The notes below the pieces were generated by a model. That model worked only from the letters and a program-made list of their open reading frames with translations, was not told the DNA's origin and searched no databases. A stretch of DNA of 35,997 bases. Source: Gammaproteobacteria bacterium (GTDB lineage Bacteria > Pseudomonadota > Gammaproteobacteria > JACCYU01). Numbering within the stretch: position 1 is the stretch's first letter; each line of letters opens with the position of its first letter. The stretch spans positions 1 to 35,997 of the forward strand of contig JACCYU010000154.1 in NCBI GenBank assembly GCA_013696315.1, read 5' to 3'. The position numbers and the translations under genes were made by a program. Shown piece by piece: positions 31,893-35,997 of this stretch.

Positions 31893-32768
31893 ATGAATAC
31901 CCGCGAGGTCGCGGATTATCTGCGGCTCAAGGAACGCAAAATTTACGATCTGGTCCGCACCCGTAGCATTCCCTGCACGCGTCTGACCGGCAAATGGCTT
32001 TTTCCGCGGACCTTGATCGATTTATGGGTCATCCGTCACACGGAATATCAGGCTGATATCGAGGGAGCGCGGATCACGCCGCGGGTGGTCGCCGGCAGTC
32101 ACGATCCGCTGCTCGAATGGGCGTTGCGCGAAGCGGAATGCGATTGCGCCACGCAGTTCGATGGCAGTCTCGACGGCGTGCGCCGCCTCGGCGCGCGCCA
32201 GGCGATGGTTTGCGGTATGCACGTTCTCGACGGCGAGTCGGGTCACTACAACATCGAGCTCGCGCGGCAGCTACTCGCGGGCCTGCAGGTCGTATTGCTG
32301 GAATGGGCCCGGCGCGAGCAGGGTCTGGTGCTGGCCCAGGGCAACCCGCATGGGGTAACCGGGCTGACCGACTTGCGTGATCACAAGCTGCGCGTGGTGG
32401 ATCGGCAGCATACCGCGGGCAGTTACGTGCTGCTCAAGCACCTGCTGGAGCGGGCCGGCATGTCGCGCGACGATCTTGCGCTGATCGAGACGACCGCGCG
32501 CAGCGAAACCGATGTGGCCGTGGCGGTGCTGGAGGGCAAGGCCGATGCCGGCATCGCCATCGCGGCCGTCGCGCACCAGTTCCGGCTTGAGTTTTTGCCC
32601 CTGCACCGCGAGCGTTACGATCTCGCCATCGCGCGCCGCGATTACTTCGAGCCGCCTTTCCAGCAGCTGTTGCGGTTCGCGCGTTCGCCGCGTTTTATCG
32701 AGCGCGCACAAGAGCTGGGCGGCTACGATGTGTCGGCGCTGGGGCAGGTGATTTATAACGCGAATTAA
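31893..32768 (+). CDS. HTH plus periplasmic-binding-like one-component regulator
   Basis: About 291 aa. An excisionase/MerR-type HTH lies at the N terminus (MNTREVADYLRLKERKIYDLVR, then GKWLFPRTLIDLWV). A PBP-like domain fills the rest (VVAGSHDPLLEWALRE, RHELL-type core, LRVVDRQHTAGSYVLLKHLLE, EGKADAGIAIAAVA). Such proteins often sense an oxyanion such as tungstate or molybdate, or another transporter ligand. It is convergent with the TupB/TupC-like transporter genes, which supports that. The start is uncertain: a TTG at 31857 overlapping the ubiI stop is also possible. Confidence 0.75.
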   Translation: MNTREVADYLRLKERKIYDLVRTRSIPCTRLTGKWLFPRTLIDLWVIRHTEYQADIEGARITPRVVAGSHDPLLEWALREAECDCATQFDGSLDGVRRLGARQAMVCGMHVLDGESGHYNIELARQLLAGLQVVLLEWARREQGLVLAQGNPHGVTGLTDLRDHKLRVVDRQHTAGSYVLLKHLLERAGMSRDDLALIETTARSETDVAVAVLEGKADAGIAIAAVAHQFRLEFLPLHRERYDLAIARRDYFEPPFQQLLRFARSPRFIERAQELGGYDVSALGQVIYNAN

Positions 32769-32798
32769 CGAGCCGGTCGGCGGCGCCCACGGCGTTGT

Positions 32799-33590
32799 TT
32801 AGCTAAGCAAATCGCCTCGCAGGAACGCCCGGGCCGGCGCGCTTCGTGGCCGTTCGAAAAAATCACCGGCCGGCGTATGCTCCAACACCCGCCCCTTGTG
32901 CATGAACAGGACTTCGTCGCCCAGACGTCTTGCCTGCGCCAGATCGTGCGTGCTCATGATGATGCGCGCGCCGGCCCGGCGGATACTCTGGATCAGCGTT
33001 TCGATCGCCCGTGTTGCGGCCGGGTCGAGGTTGGAAGTTGGTTCATCCAGCAGCAATACCTGCGGCCGCGATACCCAGGCGCGCGCGATGGCCAGGCGCT
33101 GCTGTTCGCCGCCCGAGAGCACGCGCGCTGGACGTCTGGTGAGATGCTCAAGGCCGGCGTCGGCCAGCGCCGTGTTGACCCGCGCTTTGCGCGCGGCCCG
33201 CGGCACGCCCTTGACGGCCAGCGCGTAGTCGATATTGGCGGCGGCCGAGCGGCGCAGCAGCACCGGTTTCTGAAACACCATGGATACCCAGCGGTGCGCG
33301 CGTTTTGCGCCTTCACTACCCCAGCTCACCGAACCGCGCTCGGGTTCGAGCAACCCGTGACACAGACGCAGCAGCAGACTTTTGCCCGCGCCGTTGGGAC
33401 CCAGCAGCATCGTGTTGGCGTCGGGCCGCAATGTGAACGAGATTTCGTCCAGCAGGCGGTGCCCGCCCGCGCAATAAACCAGTTCGCTTACCACCAGCGG
33501 CAGTACGCCGGATGCGACATCGCTGCGGGTAACCGGCGCGCCGCGTTCGGCAAGGGGATCGGCTTTAGCGATAGCGGCGATAGGCGACAT
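32799..33590 (-). CDS. ABC transporter ATPase, tungstate/molybdate-type (TupC-like)
   Basis: About 263 aa. Walker A is LLGPNGAGKS, signature LSGGEQQRLAIARA, Walker B VLLLDEPTSNLDP, switch His in STHDLAQ. The N-terminal 45 residues are variable. Two starts are possible (GTG 33599, ATG 33590). The frame overlaps the end of the permease gene. The pairing with a short TupB-like permease suggests tungstate or a similar oxyanion; the substrate is inferred. Confidence 0.82.
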   Translation of the reverse strand: MSPIAAIAKADPLAERGAPVTRSDVASGVLPLVVSELVYCAGGHRLLDEISFTLRPDANTMLLGPNGAGKSLLLRLCHGLLEPERGSVSWGSEGAKRAHRWVSMVFQKPVLLRRSAAANIDYALAVKGVPRAARKARVNTALADAGLEHLTRRPARVLSGGEQQRLAIARAWVSRPQVLLLDEPTSNLDPAATRAIETLIQSIRRAGARIIMSTHDLAQARRLGDEVLFMHKGRVLEHTPAGDFFERPRSAPARAFLRGDLLS

Positions 33591-34269
33591 CTCTGACACT
33601 CATGGCGGCGGCGTTGACGCTTATCGAGATCGCGATCAGGATCAGCCCCAGCGCCAGCGCCAGCCCCAGATTGCCCTTGCTCGTTTCCAGGGCGATGGCG
33701 GTGGTCATCACGCGCGTGACGTGGTCGATGTTGCCGCCGACGATAAGCACCGCGCCGACTTCGGCGCTGGCGCGGCCGAAGCCGGCGAGCACGGCGGTCA
33801 CCAGACTGAAGCGCCCATCCCAGAGCAGCGCCCGCATTTTGCGAAAACCCCCCGCGCCCATAGCCCGGAACTGCTCGTCGTATTCCTCATTGAGATCGGT
33901 GATGGTCTGCCGTGTCAGTGCCGCGATGATGGGCGTGACCAGCACGCACTGCGCGATGATCATCGCGGTGGGTGTGAACAGCAGACCCACGGGCCCCAGC
34001 GGGCCGGAGCGGGACAACAGGAGATAGACCACAAGCCCTACGACGACGGGTGGCAGACCCATGCAGGCGCTGAGCAAAGCTGCGAGCACACCACGACCGG
34101 GAAAGCGATACAGCGCAATCGCGGCGCCCAGCGGCATGCCGATCAGCGCCGCCAGCCCGACCGCGACCAGGCTTACCCGCAAGGAGAGCAGCACGATCTC
34201 GGCGAGATCAGAATCCAGACTAAGGATCAATTGCGACGCCGTGACCATTGCGGCGTAAAATTCACTCAT
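33565..34269 (-). CDS. ABC transporter permease, TupB-like
   Basis: 234 aa with about six membrane segments and the ABC coupling motif around EQFRAMGAGGFRKMRALLWD. LMGLPPVVVGLVVYLLLSRSGPLG-type and AEVGAVLIVGGNID segments are characteristic of TupB/ModB-related tungstate permeases. The ATG lies in one arm of a 9-bp inverted repeat and has no clear Shine-Dalgarno. No substrate-binding protein gene (TupA) is next to it in the window, which is unusual. Confidence 0.83.
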   Translation of the reverse strand: MSEFYAAMVTASQLILSLDSDLAEIVLLSLRVSLVAVGLAALIGMPLGAAIALYRFPGRGVLAALLSACMGLPPVVVGLVVYLLLSRSGPLGPVGLLFTPTAMIIAQCVLVTPIIAALTRQTITDLNEEYDEQFRAMGAGGFRKMRALLWDGRFSLVTAVLAGFGRASAEVGAVLIVGGNIDHVTRVMTTAIALETSKGNLGLALALGLILIAISISVNAAAMSVRDVAYRRYR

Positions 34270-34306
34270 GATGACGGCGCAGCGCGTGGAATTACTGCGT
34301 CATCAT
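34268..34306. promoter_or_regulatory. 9-bp inverted repeat at the permease start codon
   Basis: ATGATGACG (34268-34276) and CGTCATCAT (34298-34306), perfect arms with a 21-base spacer. The permease ATG falls inside the left arm. It could be an operator for the HTH-PBP regulator or an RNA hairpin controlling translation. Confidence 0.5.
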
Positions 34307-34394
34307 GGGCTGGGTAGCGGGATCAGGTCAAATGCGCAAACAGGACATAAAAAAAGCAGTATGATGCGCGACGCTTAGGCTTCGAGGATGTCGG

Positions 34395-34428
34395 GGCGTC
34401 GTCGCGCGCGAATTGTGGCGACAACGCC
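34395..34428. other. GC-rich imperfect hairpin after the copper chaperone gene
   Basis: GGCGT-c-GTCGC pairs with GCGAC-a-ACGCC over a 12-base loop, about 19 bases past the PCu(A)C stop. Without a T-run it is a weak terminator candidate. Confidence 0.35.
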
Positions 34429-34446
34429 GCGCATTTTCCGATTGTG

Positions 34447-34911
34447 TCACTGATGATGATGGTGATGCATGGCGGTGCCGCCGGCGTTTCTGACCGGCAT
34501 CGTCGTCGTCACGTTTTCATCGCCATTAAACTTGAGCGTGAGGGTGACCTGTGTGCCTGCGCGCAGCGGTTTGGTTGGCGCCAGCATCATCAGATGGCAA
34601 CCGTTCGGTCTGAGTTCCACCTTGCCGCCGGCTGGCGGGATGGACACGGATTTCTTCGGCACCATGCTCGCGACGCCGTTTTTCACGATTGATTTATGCA
34701 GCTCAATGCTGCCGAACTCGGCGCTTTCGGCGCCGATCAGTTTGCGCGGGGTCACGCCGTGATTTTCGATAGTCAGATAGCCGGCCAGCGCCGTCGCCGT
34801 TGGCGGCGCTTCGCGAATCCACGCGTTATGCACGCTCAATGTGGTCTCCGCGTCTCCGGAGCCCACGGCGCCAATGCCGATAATTAACGAGAACAGATAA
34901 CGAGCCAGCAT
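34447..34911 (-). CDS. PCu(A)C periplasmic copper chaperone
   Basis: 154 aa with a signal peptide ending near GSGDAET. The copper motif is H-x-M ... M ... HLM: LHKSIVKNG, VASMVPKK, NGCHLMML. GGAG lies 6 bases before the ATG. Such proteins deliver Cu(I) to cytochrome oxidase and other periplasmic sites. The C terminus is a natural MHHHHHQ run, an additional metal-binding tail. It is divergent from gcvT. Confidence 0.88.
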   Translation of the reverse strand: MLARYLFSLIIGIGAVGSGDAETTLSVHNAWIREAPPTATALAGYLTIENHGVTPRKLIGAESAEFGSIELHKSIVKNGVASMVPKKSVSIPPAGGKVELRPNGCHLMMLAPTKPLRAGTQVTLTLKFNGDENVTTTMPVRNAGGTAMHHHHHQ

Positions 34912-35131
34912 GTTGAACTCCAGGAGAATGACGCGACATGACGTTGCAGCGTTTTAACGCGGACTATGTCGCTGTGCGGAAAAAGTCGGCGAGGCGTGGG
35001 GCGAGCCGGTTGCGGCGGGCGTGCGGCTCGGGCTACCCTTTGACACTTCATGGCCATGACGATCCTTTATGGGCATGGTATACGCACATTCCGCCGCGTG
35101 CGCAACGCGCGGCTCATAACCCGCGGGCGAC

Positions 35132-35997
35132 ATGACGATCAACAAGCCGCTGAAGCAGACCGCTTTGCACGAAAAGCACCTTGAGCACGGCGCACGCATG
35201 GTGAACTTCGGCGGCTGGGAGCTGCCTTTGCATTATGGCTCGCAGATCGAGGAGCACCGCCGGGTGCGGCGCGACGCTGGCGTGTTCGATGTATCGCACA
35301 TGACCATCATCGACATCACGGGCGCAGGCGCGCGCGCTTACTTGCGTCATCTGCTGGCCGCCGAAATTGACGCAATGAGCATGCCGGGTCGCGCACTTTA
35401 CAGTTGCATGCTGAATCCGCGCGGCGGCGTGATCGATGACGTAATTGTGTATTACACGGGGCAGGATCGCTATCGCGTGGTCGCCAACGCCGCGACCCGT
35501 GACCGGGTGCTCGCATGGACGACCGAACTGGCGCGCGACCACAGTGTAAAACCGAAAGTGGCTGACGACCTGGCGATGCTCGCGGTGCAGGGGCCGGCCG
35601 CGCGCGCGCGACTGGTGGCGCAACTGGATCGAGACACAAGCCCCATTGCGGAACGGCTCGGTTACTTTCACGTCGCCGAAATCGGCGAAACCTGGATTGC
35701 CCGCACCGGATACACCGGCGAGGACGGTTTCGAAGTCCTGCTACCGGCCGCCGCCGCGCCGGCGCTATGGCAGCGTCTGGTCGATGCCGGCGCAGCACCC
35801 GCGGGGCTGGGCGCGCGCGATTCCTTACGGCTGGAAGCCGGTCTGAACCTTTACGGCGCCGAGATGAATGAAGACATTACGCCGCTGCAATGCGGGCTCG
35901 CCTGGACCATAAGCTGGCAGCCGGAGCGCGATTTCGTCGGCCGCAGGGCGTTGACGCAGGAGCGCGAGGCGGGTGTGACCCGCAAGCGGATAGGGCT
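35132..35997 (+). CDS. gcvT: Glycine cleavage system T protein (aminomethyltransferase), partial
   Basis: The frame runs from the ATG at 35132 to the window end (288 full codons; family about 360-370). It reads TALHEKHLEHGARMVNFGGW, VFDVSHMT, LYSCMLNPRGGVIDDVIVY, and RTGYTGEDGFE, all GcvT marks, including folate-binding residues. It transfers the methylene unit from the lipoyl arm of GcvH to tetrahydrofolate. In E. coli it follows ubiI; here the regulator, transporter and copper genes lie between. No glycine riboswitch was recognised upstream (34912-35131). Confidence 0.95.
   Translation, partial: MTINKPLKQTALHEKHLEHGARMVNFGGWELPLHYGSQIEEHRRVRRDAGVFDVSHMTIIDITGAGARAYLRHLLAAEIDAMSMPGRALYSCMLNPRGGVIDDVIVYYTGQDRYRVVANAATRDRVLAWTTELARDHSVKPKVADDLAMLAVQGPAARARLVAQLDRDTSPIAERLGYFHVAEIGETWIARTGYTGEDGFEVLLPAAAAPALWQRLVDAGAAPAGLGARDSLRLEAGLNLYGAEMNEDITPLQCGLAWTISWQPERDFVGRRALTQEREAGVTRKRIG

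Noticed and set aside
34912-35131. Glycine riboswitch before gcvT
   Set aside because: No recognisable aptamer core; only GC-rich sequence was seen.
34938-35135. 65-aa frame before gcvT
   Set aside because: Basic, low-quality composition, no family features and no Shine-Dalgarno; treated as non-coding.
1-35997. CRISPR arrays or insertion sequences
   Set aside because: No regularly spaced repeats with spacers and no transposase genes were seen.

Overview
The window looks like a chromosomal segment of a GC-rich, non-enteric gammaproteobacterium. Evidence: a Crp/Vfr-type CRP beside a YhfA-like OsmC protein, an E. coli-type SpeD, a Coq7-type ubiquinone hydroxylase, and a block that follows the E. 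coli 65-minute order rpiA ... ssrS(6S)-zapA ... pepP-ubiH-ubiI ... gcvT. The species cannot be fixed from sequence alone.

Layout. 1-6.2 kb is housekeeping: end of trpC, crp, yhfA-like, a VOC protein, speD, a PPK2 kinase, coq7 coupled to a GlcF-like Fe-S protein, and a thioredoxin-like 2Fe-2S ferredoxin. 6.4-9.3 kb holds two tandem paralogous exported NHL/Vgb-like propeller proteins, one with a cleavable signal and one a lipoprotein. 9.5-10.4 kb is rplM-rpsI, followed by tRNA-Gln(CTG).

10,478-20,998 is an integrated genomic island. It sits in the 3' half of tRNA-Gln and is bounded by a perfect 46-bp direct repeat, with paired TTTGGCGCA repeats just inside both ends. Its backbone (integrase, excisionase-like protein, RepA-like AAA ATPase and small overlapping genes) is decaying: the integrase is frameshifted, one backbone gene has an in-frame amber codon, and a type III R-M-like locus is reduced to a scar. 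Its apparently intact cargo is an anti-phage CBASS locus: divergent HTH plus ImmA/IrrE protease (CapH/CapP-like), then a YjzC-like 60-aa protein, a patatin phospholipase (CapV-like), a CD-NTase and an E2-like protein with a SEC-C-type Cys motif and no E1 (type II-short architecture). The four cargo genes are linked by 4-nt overlaps or a start just past the previous stop, and the phospholipase ribosome-binding site lies in a small hairpin that also contains the upstream stop codon. The E2 gene has a doubtful 3' end.

21.0-22.7 kb holds remnants of a second element at the same attachment site: an integrase without its N-terminal domain, head to head with an N-truncated Fic gene.

22.9-36.0 kb is core chromosome again: rpiA, ilvA, a histone H1-like Lys/Ala protein, an EVE-domain protein, 6S RNA, zapA and a ZapB-like coiled coil, pepP, sodC, ubiH, ubiI, an HTH-PBP one-component regulator, a tungstate-type ABC permease and ATPase without a neighbouring binding protein, a PCu(A)C copper chaperone with a natural His tail, and the start of gcvT. 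UbiI, UbiH and Coq7 together give a plausible full set of ring hydroxylases for ubiquinone.
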